A stretch of DNA of 64,000 nt from Deltaproteobacteria bacterium (GTDB lineage Bacteria; Desulfobacterota; GWC2-55-46), in the NCBI GenBank assembly GCA_016219015.1, contig JACRCL010000026.1, positions 21,318 to 85,317 of the forward strand, given 5' to 3'. Shown here piece after piece: positions 8,051 through 18,370 of this stretch. Every line of letters begins with the position of its first letter. Position 1 is the first letter of the stretch. The position numbers and the translations under genes were made by a program. A model generated the notes under the pieces. It did no database searches and was not told the origin of the DNA. It saw only the letters and a list, made by a program, of their open reading frames with translations.

Positions 8051-8079
8051 TCAACCCTATTACTGCATTTTGTTGACAA
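8048..8079 (+). promoter_or_regulatory. BirA-type biotin operator
   Basis: TTGTCAACC, 14 bases, TGTTGACAA. The half-sites are inverted repeats with 8 of 9 positions paired, and fit the known bacterial BirA box (TTGTnAACC-N14/15-GGTTnACAA). It lies 31 bp before bioB and covers the -35 hexamer of the likely promoter, so biotin-loaded BirA would block transcription of the whole operon. Confidence 0.85.
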
Positions 8080-8102
8080 TCAACTTGCTTCCATGTTATT
8101 AA
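8073..8102 (+). promoter_or_regulatory. Putative sigma-70 promoter of the bio operon
   Basis: TTGACA (8073-8078), 18-bp spacer, TATTAA (8097-8102). The predicted transcription start is at about 8108-8110, on the bioB start codon, and no Shine-Dalgarno is visible. The bioB message may therefore be leaderless. Confidence 0.55.
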
Positions 8103-8109
8103 AACCCTT

Positions 8110-9093
8110 ATGGAAAAACTGCTCAAGACCGCCCTTGAAAAAGGGCTTTCCGGCGAAGGCATCTCAAAAAGCGAGGCGCTCGAGTTCTCGGCCCTGCCCG
8201 ATAGCGCCATATTCGATATCCTCCCGGTGACAGGCCGGATAAGGGAATTCCACAAAGGGAATGAGGTAAACATCTGCGCGATAGTGAACGCCAAGAGCGG
8301 GCTCTGCAAGGAGGACTGCTCGTTCTGCGCCCAATCGGTCAAATACTCCACCGGCGTGAACGAATATCCAATACTCTCCCCGGAAAGCATAGCCGGAGCG
8401 GCCGTCGAGGCCGAGGGCTTCGGCGCGAGGGAGTTCTCCATCGTGACGAGCGGGACACGGATAGAGAAGGAAAAGGACATCTCCGCGCTCGAAGAGGCGC
8501 TCAAATCAATGAGCAACGCCACTTCCGTGGAGCGGTGCGCCTCGCTCGGCATAATGAGCAAGGATACCCTTAAAAGGCTTAAAGCGGGCGGCCTTCAGAG
8601 CTTCCACCATAACCTTGAGACAGGCCGGAGCTTCTTCCCCAAGGTCTGCACCACGCACGGATACGACGAGGACGTAAACGCCATAAGGGCCGCCAAGGAG
8701 CTCGGGCTCTTCGTATGCTCGGGCGGGATATTCGGGCTCGGGGAGGCGTGGGAGGACAGGATCGAGCTGGCCGAGACACTGAAAGAGCTCGACGTCGATT
8801 CGGTCCCGGTGAACTTCCTCAACCCGAGGCCGGGCACCCCGCTCGAAGGCGCCAGTTACCTTACTCCCCTCACATGCCTCAAGATAATCGCGCTGCTGCG
8901 CCTCATGCTCCCGGTAAAGGACATCGTCGTCTGCGGAGGCAGGCAGGTGAACCTGAGGGACCTCCAGCCCCTTATCTTCGCTGCCGGAGCGAACGGGATG
9001 ATGGCCGGGAATTATCTGACAACGCCCGGCAGGGACCCTAAGGAAGACTTAAAGATGCTTTCAGACCTCGGCTTAAGGCCGCGGGGGCATTGA
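8110..9093 (+). CDS. bioB: Biotin synthase
   Basis: 327 residues. Radical SAM enzyme inserting sulfur into dethiobiotin. The 4Fe-4S motif is C66-KED-C70-SF-C73, followed by AQSVKYSTGVNEYP. Later blocks are SGTRIEKEKD, HHNLETGRSFFPKVCTTHGYDED, CSGGIFGLGEAWEDR, VPVNFLNPRPGTP and GGRQVNLRDLQ; the last Arg belongs to the 2Fe-2S cluster site. First gene of the operon, immediately after the BirA-type operator. The ATG has no ribosome binding site and may lie at the mRNA 5' end. bioF overlaps its stop codon. Confidence 0.97.
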   Translation: MEKLLKTALEKGLSGEGISKSEALEFSALPDSAIFDILPVTGRIREFHKGNEVNICAIVNAKSGLCKEDCSFCAQSVKYSTGVNEYPILSPESIAGAAVEAEGFGAREFSIVTSGTRIEKEKDISALEEALKSMSNATSVERCASLGIMSKDTLKRLKAGGLQSFHHNLETGRSFFPKVCTTHGYDEDVNAIRAAKELGLFVCSGGIFGLGEAWEDRIELAETLKELDVDSVPVNFLNPRPGTPLEGASYLTPLTCLKIIALLRLMLPVKDIVVCGGRQVNLRDLQPLIFAAGANGMMAGNYLTTPGRDPKEDLKMLSDLGLRPRGH

Positions 9094-10289
9094 CAGACTT
9101 TAAAAAAACGTCCGCCTTTTTATCATCTCATCCAATGCGCGCACATATACTTGAAGAGCTTTCAAAGCTGAAGGCCGCAGGCCTTAAAAGGAGCTTGAAG
9201 CTCGTCGAAGGGCCTCAGGGCCCGAGGGTATCCGTCGATGGGAGGGAAGTTATACTCCTTTGCTCGAACGATTACCTCGGGCTTGCCAACGACCCTCTCG
9301 TGAAGGAGGCGGCGAAAGAGGCTATCGACAGGTGGGGCCTCGGCGCGGGCGCGTCCCGGCTCGTCTCAGGCAACATGGAGCCGCACATGATGCTCGAAGA
9401 GCGGATAAGGAGGTTCAAGGGGGCCGAGTCCGTCCTTCTCTTCAACTCCGGCTATAACGCCAACCTCGGCGTTATATGCGCCCTTGCGGGCCGCGATGCC
9501 GAGATATTCTCGGACAAATTAAACCACGCCTCCATCGTGGACGCGTGCGTCCTGAGCAGGGCAAGGTTCAAAAGATACCCGAACAGGGACCTCGGTTCGC
9601 TTGAAACTCTTTTGAGAATGTCGAAGGCAAGAAAGAAACTGATAGTCACCGACGGGGTCTTCAGCATGGACGGCACCATCGCCCCCTTGAAGGAGATAAC
9701 GGGCCTGCTCGACAGGTACGACGCGACCCTGTTCGTGGACGACGCGCACGCAACCGGGGTGCTCGGCCCAACGGGGCGCGGCACGCTTGAGTATTTCAAT
9801 GTGACCCACCCATCGATAATCCAGATGGGCACGCTCGGCAAGGCCCTCGGCGCTTTCGGCGCGTTTATCGCCGGGCCGGTAGAGCTTACAGAACTCCTCA
9901 TATCAAGGGCACGGCCTTTTATCTATACCACTGCCCTGCCCCCCGCCGTCTGCATGGCGGCGATAAAGGCGATAGACATAATCGACCAGAGGCCCACGCT
10001 GAGGGAAAGACTCTGGAAAAACGTTTCTATCCTCAAAAAGGGGCTTGAAGGCGCGGGCCTCGACACAATGGGGAGCGAGACGCAGATAATACCGGTTCTT
10101 ACCGGCACCGCTGAGAGGGCCACGGCAATAAGCGCTAAATTGCTTTCGATGGGCGTATTCATACATGGCATAAGGCCGCCAACCGTGCCGGAGGGGAAGT
10201 CACGGCTGAGGATAACCGTGACCGCCGCGCATACTGAAGAAGACCTGATACTCGCACTGTCAGCCATAAAAGAGGCTTTCAATGGATGA
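9090..10289 (+). CDS. bioF: 8-amino-7-oxononanoate synthase
   Basis: 399 residues. PLP enzyme of the alpha-oxoamine synthase family joining pimeloyl-ACP and alanine. Visible: LLCSNDYLGLANDP, GLGAGASRLVSGNMEPHMMLE, NHASIVDAC, FVDDAHATGVLGPTGRG and the PLP-lysine block IIQMGTLGKALGAFGAF. The TTG start at 9090 overlaps the bioB stop (TTGA). ATG 9135, giving MRAHILEELSKLKAAGLKRSL, is an equally good start by family length. It overlaps bioH by eight bases. Confidence 0.95.
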   Translation: MTDFKKTSAFLSSHPMRAHILEELSKLKAAGLKRSLKLVEGPQGPRVSVDGREVILLCSNDYLGLANDPLVKEAAKEAIDRWGLGAGASRLVSGNMEPHMMLEERIRRFKGAESVLLFNSGYNANLGVICALAGRDAEIFSDKLNHASIVDACVLSRARFKRYPNRDLGSLETLLRMSKARKKLIVTDGVFSMDGTIAPLKEITGLLDRYDATLFVDDAHATGVLGPTGRGTLEYFNVTHPSIIQMGTLGKALGAFGAFIAGPVELTELLISRARPFIYTTALPPAVCMAAIKAIDIIDQRPTLRERLWKNVSILKKGLEGAGLDTMGSETQIIPVLTGTAERATAISAKLLSMGVFIHGIRPPTVPEGKSRLRITVTAAHTEEDLILALSAIKEAFNG

Positions 10290-11070
10290 GCCCCTTTTAT
10301 TCGTACACGGCTGGGCAACGGACAATTGGGTCTGGGAGGGAGTGGCGGAAAAGTTTGCCGGAAAGAGGGCTGTCCATAATAATAACCTACCGGGCCACGG
10401 GGGCAAAAAAAGCTGGAACGGGCCCACACTGGCCCCTGCAATTGCCGAGGTCTATGGGTACATCTCCGGCCTTCCGGAGAGGTCGGTCGTCGGCATAGGC
10501 TGGTCGCTCGGCGCGGAGATACTGATAGCCTCCGCCCTCAAGGATAGAAAGTTCAAGGCGCTCGTGCTCGCGGGAGCTACACCTTCGTTCGTGGAAAAAA
10601 AGGACTTCCCCTGGGGCCAGTCGAAGGCGCTGGTCAAAAGGATGATAATGGACATGAGGAAGGACCCGGCCTCGGCCTCGGAGCGGTTCTATCGATTGAA
10701 CTTCACATCCGATGAGATAAACCTCCCGGCGGCAAGGGCGTTTATCGAAAGGTACAGGTACCCGGGGCCGGTCTCGTGCGAGGGAGAAATCCCCGGATGT
10801 TTCCCGGCCTTCAGGTACGACGAGATGACCACGGCCCTCGAAGCATTACGCGATACCGATATGCGGCAGGGCCTGGGCGGGCTTGATATCCCCGTACTAA
10901 TCGCGCACGGGGAGGAGGATGTTGTCTGCCCGGCGGGTGCCGCGCGTTATCTCCATGAGCGTATAAAAAATTCACAGCTCGTCCTTTTCCGGGGCGCGGG
11001 CCACGCGCCGTTCCTGACTCAGGAAAAAAGTTTCAAAGAGGCCCTCGATAAGTTCCTTGCAGGGATATAA
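10282..11070 (+). CDS. bioH: Pimeloyl-ACP methyl ester carboxylesterase-like alpha/beta hydrolase
   Basis: 262 residues. Alpha/beta hydrolase with oxyanion segment FVHGWATDNWVW, nucleophile elbow GIGWSLGAE, acid in HGEEDVVCP and catalytic His in GAGHAPFLT. The GWSLG elbow and HGW opening are typical of BioH. Its place between bioF and bioC, next to the pimeloyl methyl ester maker, supports release of pimeloyl-ACP from its methyl ester. Analogous gatekeepers (BioG, BioV) are less likely because this protein keeps the BioH-type motifs. Translation is coupled to bioF by an eight-base overlap. Confidence 0.88.
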   Translation: MDEPLLFVHGWATDNWVWEGVAEKFAGKRAVHNNNLPGHGGKKSWNGPTLAPAIAEVYGYISGLPERSVVGIGWSLGAEILIASALKDRKFKALVLAGATPSFVEKKDFPWGQSKALVKRMIMDMRKDPASASERFYRLNFTSDEINLPAARAFIERYRYPGPVSCEGEIPGCFPAFRYDEMTTALEALRDTDMRQGLGGLDIPVLIAHGEEDVVCPAGAARYLHERIKNSQLVLFRGAGHAPFLTQEKSFKEALDKFLAGI

Positions 11071-11081
11071 GGGCTAAAAAA

Positions 11082-11917
11082 ATGCTGCCTGATAAAATAA
11101 AAATAAGAAGGTCTTTTTCAGAGGCCGCCTCTACCTATGACTCAAGCTCCGGGCTTCAGATGGAAGTCGCGGACGAGCTTGCGGCCATGGCTGCCGGGCT
11201 TGCCGCGAGGAAGGAATACGCCTGCCAGCCCTCCCTCGCGCCAATGCCGGTCTTCGCGGGTACGGACCATCTCGTCCTCGACATAGGCTGCGGCACGGGC
11301 AGGCTCATCGGCTCCCTAAAGAGGTCCTTCCCCGGCTCGATCGTATTGGGCTCCGACATCGCCCTGCCAATGGTAATGAAGGCACGGGAGAACCTGAAAG
11401 CATGCGGAGGTCTGACGGTATCTGACTGCGAGTCCCTGCCGTTCATGGATTCAATATTCGACATGGTGGTATCGAGCCTCACGTACCAGTGGACTGACAT
11501 AAGTGCGTCGATAAGCGAGGCGCAGAGGGTGCTAAAACCCGGAGGGCTCTTCTTATTCTCCACGCTCGGCCCCATGACCCTGCGCGAGTTAAGGGAGTGC
11601 ACCGGCGCTGGCGCGCCAGCCGCGTTCAAGGACGCCGTGGAGGTATCGTCAGAGCTTAAAAGGGCAGGGTTCGAGGAGGCCGCGTCCGGGCGCAAAACTA
11701 TCGTCAAAAGATACGGGAGCCTTAAGGAGCTTGCAAGGACGCTAAAAAATATCGGCGCCGCGCCCCGGCCTTCGGGTTGCCGCGATAAAGGGTTGTCGAA
11801 GGGGGCGCCCTTAAGAAGGGCCGGGGCGGCCTATGAAGAGCGGTTCCCCTCCCCTGAGGGCGGCATCGTAGCCACGTACGAGATAATCTTCGCCTCCGGG
11901 GTAAAGGGGGCGGCCCT

Positions 11918-11921
<4 letters not shown>
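11082..11921 (+). CDS. bioC: Malonyl-ACP O-methyltransferase
   Basis: 279 residues. SAM-dependent methyltransferase starting pimelate synthesis by methylating malonyl-ACP. The SAM motif is VLDIGCGTGRL; SDIALPMVMKARE is the acidic strand. VVSSLTYQWTDISASISEAQRVLKPGGLFLFSTLGPMTLRELRE matches the BioC core closely. There is an extra insertion before the SAM motif (ARKEYACQPSLAPMPVFAGTD). bioA starts at the bioC stop codon (TTGA). Confidence 0.93.
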
Positions 11922-13991
<2,070 letters not shown>

Positions 13992-14055
13992 GAGGAAAAG
14001 CTGAAAAGTTCGCCGGGATGCGTTACATGCGGCGCAATAGGAAGTTGGAATTACA

Positions 14056-14080
14056 GGGTTCAGGTTGCAAACCTGAACCC
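14056..14080. repeat. GGGTTCAGGTTGCAAACCTGAACCC palindrome
   Basis: Perfect inverted repeat, 11-bp arms around GCA, 65 bp after bioD. Its inner 23 bases recur exactly at the RHS module joints (61610-61632, 62800-62822). No T-run follows on the plus strand. Confidence 0.8.
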
Positions 14081-14133
14081 GCGTTGAGAGGGTGAGAGTT
14101 TTCCACTCCCTCGCCTTTTCACCCCCTCCCTAA

Positions 14134-14156
14134 CCCTCCCCCGTCAAGGGGGAGGG
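14134..14156. repeat. CCCTCCCCC/GGGGGAGGG hairpin
   Basis: CCCTCCCCC-gtcaa-GGGGGAGGG, a perfect 9-bp stem between bioD and the aconitase terminator. It resembles the short GC-rich intergenic palindromes common in many genomes. No T-run follows. Confidence 0.55.
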
Positions 14157-14189
14157 CATTAAGTGCGGCAAGCCTCAAGTATCTAACCC

Positions 14190-14233
14190 TAAAAAAAATA
14201 AAAACCGGCGGGGCCGGATGGCCCCGCCGGTTT
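14190..14233 (-). terminator. Rho-independent terminator of aconitase (possibly bidirectional)
   Basis: Stem AAACCGGCGGGGC / GCCCCGCCGGTTT with a six-base loop. On the minus strand it is followed by TTTTTATTTTTTTT, a textbook terminator 23 bp after the acn stop. On the plus strand TTTCTCAGTTTTCTCC follows, so it may also stop bio operon transcripts. Confidence 0.9.
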
Positions 14234-14255
14234 CTCAGTTTTCTCCAACCGAAAT

Positions 14256-16190
14256 CTACTTGCCCTTCGCGGTCGTGTAGTTTAGGGTGCCTCCGGCGAG
14301 TATCGTATCTATCTGCCTCGGCGAATACCCGTGCTTCAGTTTTATCTCCTTGCCCTTTGTCACGTTCTTGAGGACGACGGAATCGCCGGAAGTAATACCC
14401 TTCTTGAGGCCCGGCAGCTCCAGCTCGTCGCCGTCGGATATCCCGTCGTAATCGGCGGGGTCCTCGAACGTAAGCGGGAGTATGCCGAAGTTCACGAGGT
14501 TGTCCTTATGAATCCTCGCGAAGCTCTTGGCCACTATCGCCTTTATGCCGAGGTACATGGGGCAGAGGGCCGCGTGCTCGCGCGACGAGCCCTGCCCGTA
14601 GTTCTCCCCGCCTATGACGAACCCGCCGCCCGCGGCCTTCGCCTTCTCATGGAACCTGGCGTCTATGGCCGAGAAGACGGACTCCGCGTACTTCGGCACG
14701 TTAGACCTGTACTTGAGCCATGTGCCCGCAGGGGTGATGTGGTCGGTCGTGATGTTGTCGCCGAGCTTTATGAGGACCTTGCCCTTGAGGCTGTCGGAAA
14801 GCGCGCCCTGCTTCGGCAGCTCCTTTATGTTCGGCCCGCGGACGATATTGACCTTCGAGGGGTCTTTCGCGGGCGGCACTACCATCGAGTCGTCCACGAG
14901 GAACTTTGCCGGGAGCTTCACCTTCGGGTATTTCCCGAGCTTCCTCGGGTCGGTTATGACGCCGTAGATCGCGGCGGCCACGGCGACCTCGGGGCTGCAG
15001 AGGTAGACCTTGCCGTCCTTGGTGCCGCTCCTGCCTTCGAAGTTCCTGTTGAAAGTCCTCAATGATACGCCGCCGGACGGGGGCGATTGGCCGTTGCCGA
15101 TGCAGGGGCCGCAGGTGGCCTCCAGTATCCGAGCGCCCGCCTCTATCATGTGCGAGAGGCCCTTGTTCAACGATATCATGTCGAGGACCTGCTTCGAGCC
15201 GGGGGATATGGTCATGCTCACCTCGGGGTGGACCTTGAACCCGCCTTTCTTGAAGGTATCGGCTACGAGCATCAGGTCCCTGTAGGAAGAGTTGGTGCAG
15301 CTCCCCACGCAGACCTGGTCTACCTTCATGCCCTCTATCTCGGAGACCTTGCATACCGCGTCGGGCATGTGGGGCCTCGCTATCATCGGCTCTAACTTGC
15401 CGAGGTCGAGGTCTATCCTCTCGTCGTACTTCGCGTCCTCGTCGGCCTTCAATTCATTCCAGTCGGCCTCCCTGCCCTGCGCCTTGAGGAACTCCTTCGT
15501 GACGTCGTCGCTGGGGAATACCGAGGTCGTGGCCCCGAGCTCCGCGCCCATGTTCGTGATAGTGGCGCGCTCCGGGACCGTAAGGTTCTTGACGCCCTCC
15601 CCGCCGTATTCGATGACCTTGCCTACGCCGCCCTTGACCGTGAGCTTCCGTAAAATTTCAAGTATCACGTCCTTCGCGGAGACCCAGGGCTTGAGTTTCC
15701 CCTTGAGGTTGACGAGCACGACCTTGGGGTACGTAAGGCTGAAAGCCCCTCCGCCCATGGCTACCGCGACGTCGAGCCCGCCCGCCCCGATGGCGAGCAT
15801 GCCTATGCCGCCGCTGGTGGGGGTGTGGCTGTCGGAACCGAGAAGCGTCTTGCCGGGCTTGCCGAACCTTTCGAGATGGACCTGGTGGCAGATGCCGTTG
15901 CCGGGCCTTGAGAAGTATATGCCGTACTTGGAGGCAAGGGTCTGAAGGAACCTGTGGTCGTCGGCGTTCTCGAAGCCGCCGTACTGGAGCGTGTTGTGGT
16001 CTACATAGCTTACGGAAAGCTCTGTCCTGACCTTCGGCACGCCCATGGCCTCGAACTGCAGGTACGCCATCGTGCCCGTTGCGTCCTGCGTAAGGGTCTG
16101 GTCGATCCTGATATTTACTTCTTTACCCTGCTGAGCCTCCCCGGAAACGAGGTGTCCGTCGATAAGCTTCTGCGCGACGTTCTTTGCCAC
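14256..16190 (-). CDS. acn: Aconitate hydratase (monomeric, short type)
   Basis: 644 residues, matching the short 'Aquifex-type' aconitases rather than the ~890-residue AcnA. TCA-cycle enzyme converting citrate to isocitrate with a 4Fe-4S cluster. Visible: GIYFSRPGNGICHQVHLERF, GSDSHTPTSGGIGMLAIGAGGLDVA, cluster Cys in VGSCTNSSYRD and in ATCGPCIGNG, LGDNITTDHITPAG, and the swivel domain GGENYGQGSSREHAAL. GTG start at 16190 with AAGGAGG six bases upstream. A MITE-like repeat ends only 35 bp before the start, so leader or promoter must involve it. Confidence 0.95.
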   Translation of the reverse strand: MAKNVAQKLIDGHLVSGEAQQGKEVNIRIDQTLTQDATGTMAYLQFEAMGVPKVRTELSVSYVDHNTLQYGGFENADDHRFLQTLASKYGIYFSRPGNGICHQVHLERFGKPGKTLLGSDSHTPTSGGIGMLAIGAGGLDVAVAMGGGAFSLTYPKVVLVNLKGKLKPWVSAKDVILEILRKLTVKGGVGKVIEYGGEGVKNLTVPERATITNMGAELGATTSVFPSDDVTKEFLKAQGREADWNELKADEDAKYDERIDLDLGKLEPMIARPHMPDAVCKVSEIEGMKVDQVCVGSCTNSSYRDLMLVADTFKKGGFKVHPEVSMTISPGSKQVLDMISLNKGLSHMIEAGARILEATCGPCIGNGQSPPSGGVSLRTFNRNFEGRSGTKDGKVYLCSPEVAVAAAIYGVITDPRKLGKYPKVKLPAKFLVDDSMVVPPAKDPSKVNIVRGPNIKELPKQGALSDSLKGKVLIKLGDNITTDHITPAGTWLKYRSNVPKYAESVFSAIDARFHEKAKAAGGGFVIGGENYGQGSSREHAALCPMYLGIKAIVAKSFARIHKDNLVNFGILPLTFEDPADYDGISDGDELELPGLKKGITSGDSVVLKNVTKGKEIKLKHGYSPRQIDTILAGGTLNYTTAKGK

Positions 16191-16225
16191 TGTAATCCTC
16201 CTTTTTGGGTCGAAGACCTATCTTT

Positions 16226-16357
16226 AGGCTGCCTCTAAAAATTGTTCTTTTTCCTGACCTCTGCGTCAGGTCGAAAATAAAAATGGCCATTTGCTCCGCT
16301 TTTTATTTCCGCCCTTCCTTGACTTCAGAAAAAATTCCTAATTTTTAGACGCATCCT
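16226..16357 (-). repeat. MITE-like imperfect palindrome, copy 2 (directly 5' of acn)
   Basis: 132 bp, the inverted counterpart of 6788-6930. Read on the minus strand it starts AGGATGCGTCTAAAAATTAGG, runs through GGGCGGAAATAAAAAGC and CCTGACGCAGAGGTCAGG, and ends AATTTTTAGAGGCAGCCT. The arms are nearly identical to copy 1; the apical region differs (GGAGCAAATGGCC here). The gene-proximal end is the same one that faces the ACT gene in copy 1. Confidence 0.85.
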
Positions 16358-16540
16358 TTATTAAATCATTATAACTTAAAGCCCCTTTTATATTCCATGA
16401 AAAACAGGGACTTATGACGAGTGTGCGAGGGAATAAAGATTACATGAAGGGTGATTAAAAGTCAATACCAAACAATTGAAGGGCTCCGGGCGGCTATAAA
16501 AAAATGTAAAGGGGCAACGGGGCACGGCCATTTCATCTTG

Positions 16541-16578
16541 AAAAAAAAGGGGCCGCGGCTAAAGCCGCGGCCCCTTTT
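16541..16578 (-). terminator. Rho-independent terminator of the tRNA-Phe transcript
   Basis: GGGGCCGCGGCT-aa-AGCCGCGGCCCC, a 12-bp perfect stem, with TTTTTTTT following on the minus strand. It is 10-15 bp after the tRNA 3' end. Confidence 0.93.
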
Positions 16579-16588
16579 AGAATTCACA

Positions 16589-16664
16589 TGGTGCCCAGGG
16601 ACGGAATCGAACCGCCGACACGAGAATTTTCAGTCCTCTGCTCTACCGGCTGAGCTACCTGGGC
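16589..16664 (-). tRNA. tRNA-Phe (GAA)
   Basis: 76 nt, CCA encoded. The acceptor stem GCCCAGG pairs with CCTGGGC. The D arm is GCTC..GAGC, the anticodon loop is CTGAAAA with anticodon GAA, and the T arm is GGCGGTTCGATTCCGTC. It has its own promoter and terminator and appears monocistronic. Confidence 0.97.
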
Positions 16665-16684
16665 AAACCGTGCATAGACATATT

Positions 16685-16713
16685 AAAATAATTTAAACCG
16701 TCCGTATTGTCAA
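16685..16713 (-). promoter_or_regulatory. Promoter of tRNA-Phe
   Basis: Minus strand TTGACA (16713-16708), 17-bp spacer, TATTTT (16690-16685). The predicted transcription start is about 12 bases before the mature tRNA 5' end. Confidence 0.7.
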
Positions 16714-16834
16714 GAGTTTTGTAGCGGAAAGGTGGGTAAAAGAGCCTTAGTGAAGGCCGCCTAGCAGAAAGTTTTTCCGGCCGGGGAGCGCCTTACCACG
16801 GGAGAATGGCCAAGAGGGGGGATCTGTTCCCGCT

Positions 16835-17329
16835 TCAGTTCACCGCCAGCGGGATATTAGCCTGCTCCGCGCCCGATTCGTCCGTGAGGGTCATGAGATT
16901 GTCCGTTATATCGACTACCTTTATCTTCCCGTCTATCACGTCGCCCTTTTTAAGGATGAATATATCCGCTCCCCTTGATACGAACACCTTCCTGTCCGCG
17001 CCTTTCTCCACAAAGCCGATGAACTTCGCCTGAGCGGCGAACACCCGCAGCGCGGATGGCGGAGCGGGCGGGGGCGGAGCGGCCATGACCGGCGGCGCTG
17101 GCTTTTCCACCCTGGGCCTTTCTGCCGCGGTCTTGACGGGGCTGAATATGTCCTTTATGACGCCTTTGTATTGGGGCCGGGGCCTGTCAAGGAGGGCGAG
17201 CGTCAGTCCGTGGCCGTTCGCGTCCTTGCGCTCCGGGGCCTTTCTCGCGACGAACAGCTTAAGGTCGTACGCGATCACCCCTGCCCAGAGTATGGCGAGT
17301 ATTATAAGGAGCCGTTTCTTTCCGTCCAT
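16835..17329 (-). CDS. PilP/GspC-like inner-membrane linker protein
   Basis: 164 residues. One N-terminal membrane helix (LLIILAILWAGVIAYDL), then a proline-rich linker (APPPPAPPSA), then a small beta domain: LRVFAAQAKFIGFVEKGADRKVFVSRGADIFILKKGDVIDGKIKVVDITDNLMTL. That is the organisation of GspC HR domains and PilP, which connect the inner-membrane platform to the secretin in the periplasm. Last gene of the gspF-gspE-pilMNO operon, nine bases after the PilO-like gene. Family assignment rests on topology and context more than on sequence motifs. Confidence 0.72.
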   Translation of the reverse strand: MDGKKRLLIILAILWAGVIAYDLKLFVARKAPERKDANGHGLTLALLDRPRPQYKGVIKDIFSPVKTAAERPRVEKPAPPVMAAPPPPAPPSALRVFAAQAKFIGFVEKGADRKVFVSRGADIFILKKGDVIDGKIKVVDITDNLMTLTDESGAEQANIPLAVN

Positions 17330-17338
17330 ATAAGCCGT

Positions 17339-17830
17339 TTACCTGTAATAGGCCGAAAGCCTTATATTGAGCCCTATCGCGCCGTCTTCTCCCCTGCCGC
17401 TCGCCAGCGTTATCTCCTCTATGACCACCGGGCGCTTCGACGACTCTATCTCGTATATGAACCTTTTTATCTGCTGGTAGCGCCCCTCGACGGGCAGGGA
17501 GATCGTGTACCTTGAAATATCGGTATCCTTTACGGCCTCGGGGCTGTAGCTCCCGGCAGGCGCCTTGAGGTCGTTCCTCCTGGCCGACTCGAGCACCTCT
17601 TTTAAAATCCCCGTAAGCTCGTTGGCGTCAGGGAGGCCTTTTTTGAAGGAGTCTACCGAAGATGCCGCGCCGCTGCCGGGCCTCAGCCGGGACACCCTGT
17701 CTTCGAGAGAGGACAGCTCCGTCCTCTGCGCCCCTATGACCTTCAGGCCGAATATTATGTCCGCGGCGATAAGGAGGACGGAGAATACAAGGAGCAGGAC
17801 CGGGGGCTTTTTAAGGATACTCCGGCTCAT
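17339..17830 (-). CDS. pilO: PilO/GspM-like platform protein
   Basis: 163 residues. N-terminal membrane helix VLLLVFSVLLIAADIIFGL, a coiled-coil stretch, then a ferredoxin-like periplasmic domain ending YTISLPVEGRYQQIKRFIYEIESSKRPVVIEEITLASGRGEDGAIGLNIRLSAYYR. This is the pattern of PilO (LPVxGxYxxLxxFLxxIe...pRiv). PilO pairs with PilN to link cytoplasmic PilM to the periplasmic parts. The start overlaps the PilN stop by four bases. Confidence 0.8.
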   Translation of the reverse strand: MSRSILKKPPVLLLVFSVLLIAADIIFGLKVIGAQRTELSSLEDRVSRLRPGSGAASSVDSFKKGLPDANELTGILKEVLESARRNDLKAPAGSYSPEAVKDTDISRYTISLPVEGRYQQIKRFIYEIESSKRPVVIEEITLASGRGEDGAIGLNIRLSAYYR

Positions 17831-18366
17831 GGCGCCTTCCCCGCGCCGTAGGAGGCATGGATATTGAATATCACCATCCCCGCGCCCGAGGGCTTGCCTT
17901 CCTCGTGCTTCAAAAGGAATACCTCTTTGAAGTGTCCGGACGAGCCCATCGAATCTACCATCGCAAGGACGCCCTTCATGCCTTTGGCGGCCCCGGTGAT
18001 ATTTATCCTACTGTTCCTGAAATCCGGGCTTATCTGAAGTATCTGGACCCCGTCCGGGACGCTCTCCTCGAGGCCGCTTAGAAGCCCGGTCCACGAGAAG
18101 GCCTTTCTCGAGACGAAGCTGTTTATGAACTCGACGTCCCTTTTAATCAGTTTTGGGTCGCTCTCCCCCTGTTTAGCCCCCGCGCCGGCTTCAGCCCTTG
18201 AGAGCCTTTCAACGGAGCGGGCTATCTCCAGCCTGTTCATCCTGTACGACTGAAATGTATGCGCGGTATAGAGGACGGAAAAGGCGAGGAGGGCGAGCGA
18301 CACCAGCAGGAGGCTTGAGCCTTCCCTGTCTTTACGGCCTGCGAGGTTTATGTCTATCTTCTGCAT
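17827..18366 (-). CDS. pilN: PilN/GspL-C-like platform protein
   Basis: 179 residues. Short cytoplasmic start MQKIDINLAGR, matching the PilN INLLP-type tail that binds PilM. Then come a membrane helix (LLLVSLALLAFSVLYTA), a coiled coil and a PilN domain: WTGLLSGLEESVPDGVQILQISPDFRNSRINITGAAKGMKGVLAMVDSM. Four bases separate it from pilM, and it overlaps the PilO-like gene. Confidence 0.82.
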   Translation of the reverse strand: MQKIDINLAGRKDREGSSLLLVSLALLAFSVLYTAHTFQSYRMNRLEIARSVERLSRAEAGAGAKQGESDPKLIKRDVEFINSFVSRKAFSWTGLLSGLEESVPDGVQILQISPDFRNSRINITGAAKGMKGVLAMVDSMGSSGHFKEVFLLKHEEGKPSGAGMVIFNIHASYGAGKAP

Positions 18367-18370
18367 ATCG

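Noticed and set aside
14134-14156. GC-rich hairpin after bioD as the bio terminator
   Set aside because: No T-run follows; the aconitase terminator further on is the better stop for both directions.
16451-16696. Plus-strand ORF of 81 residues
   Set aside because: Runs across the tRNA-Phe gene and its terminator.
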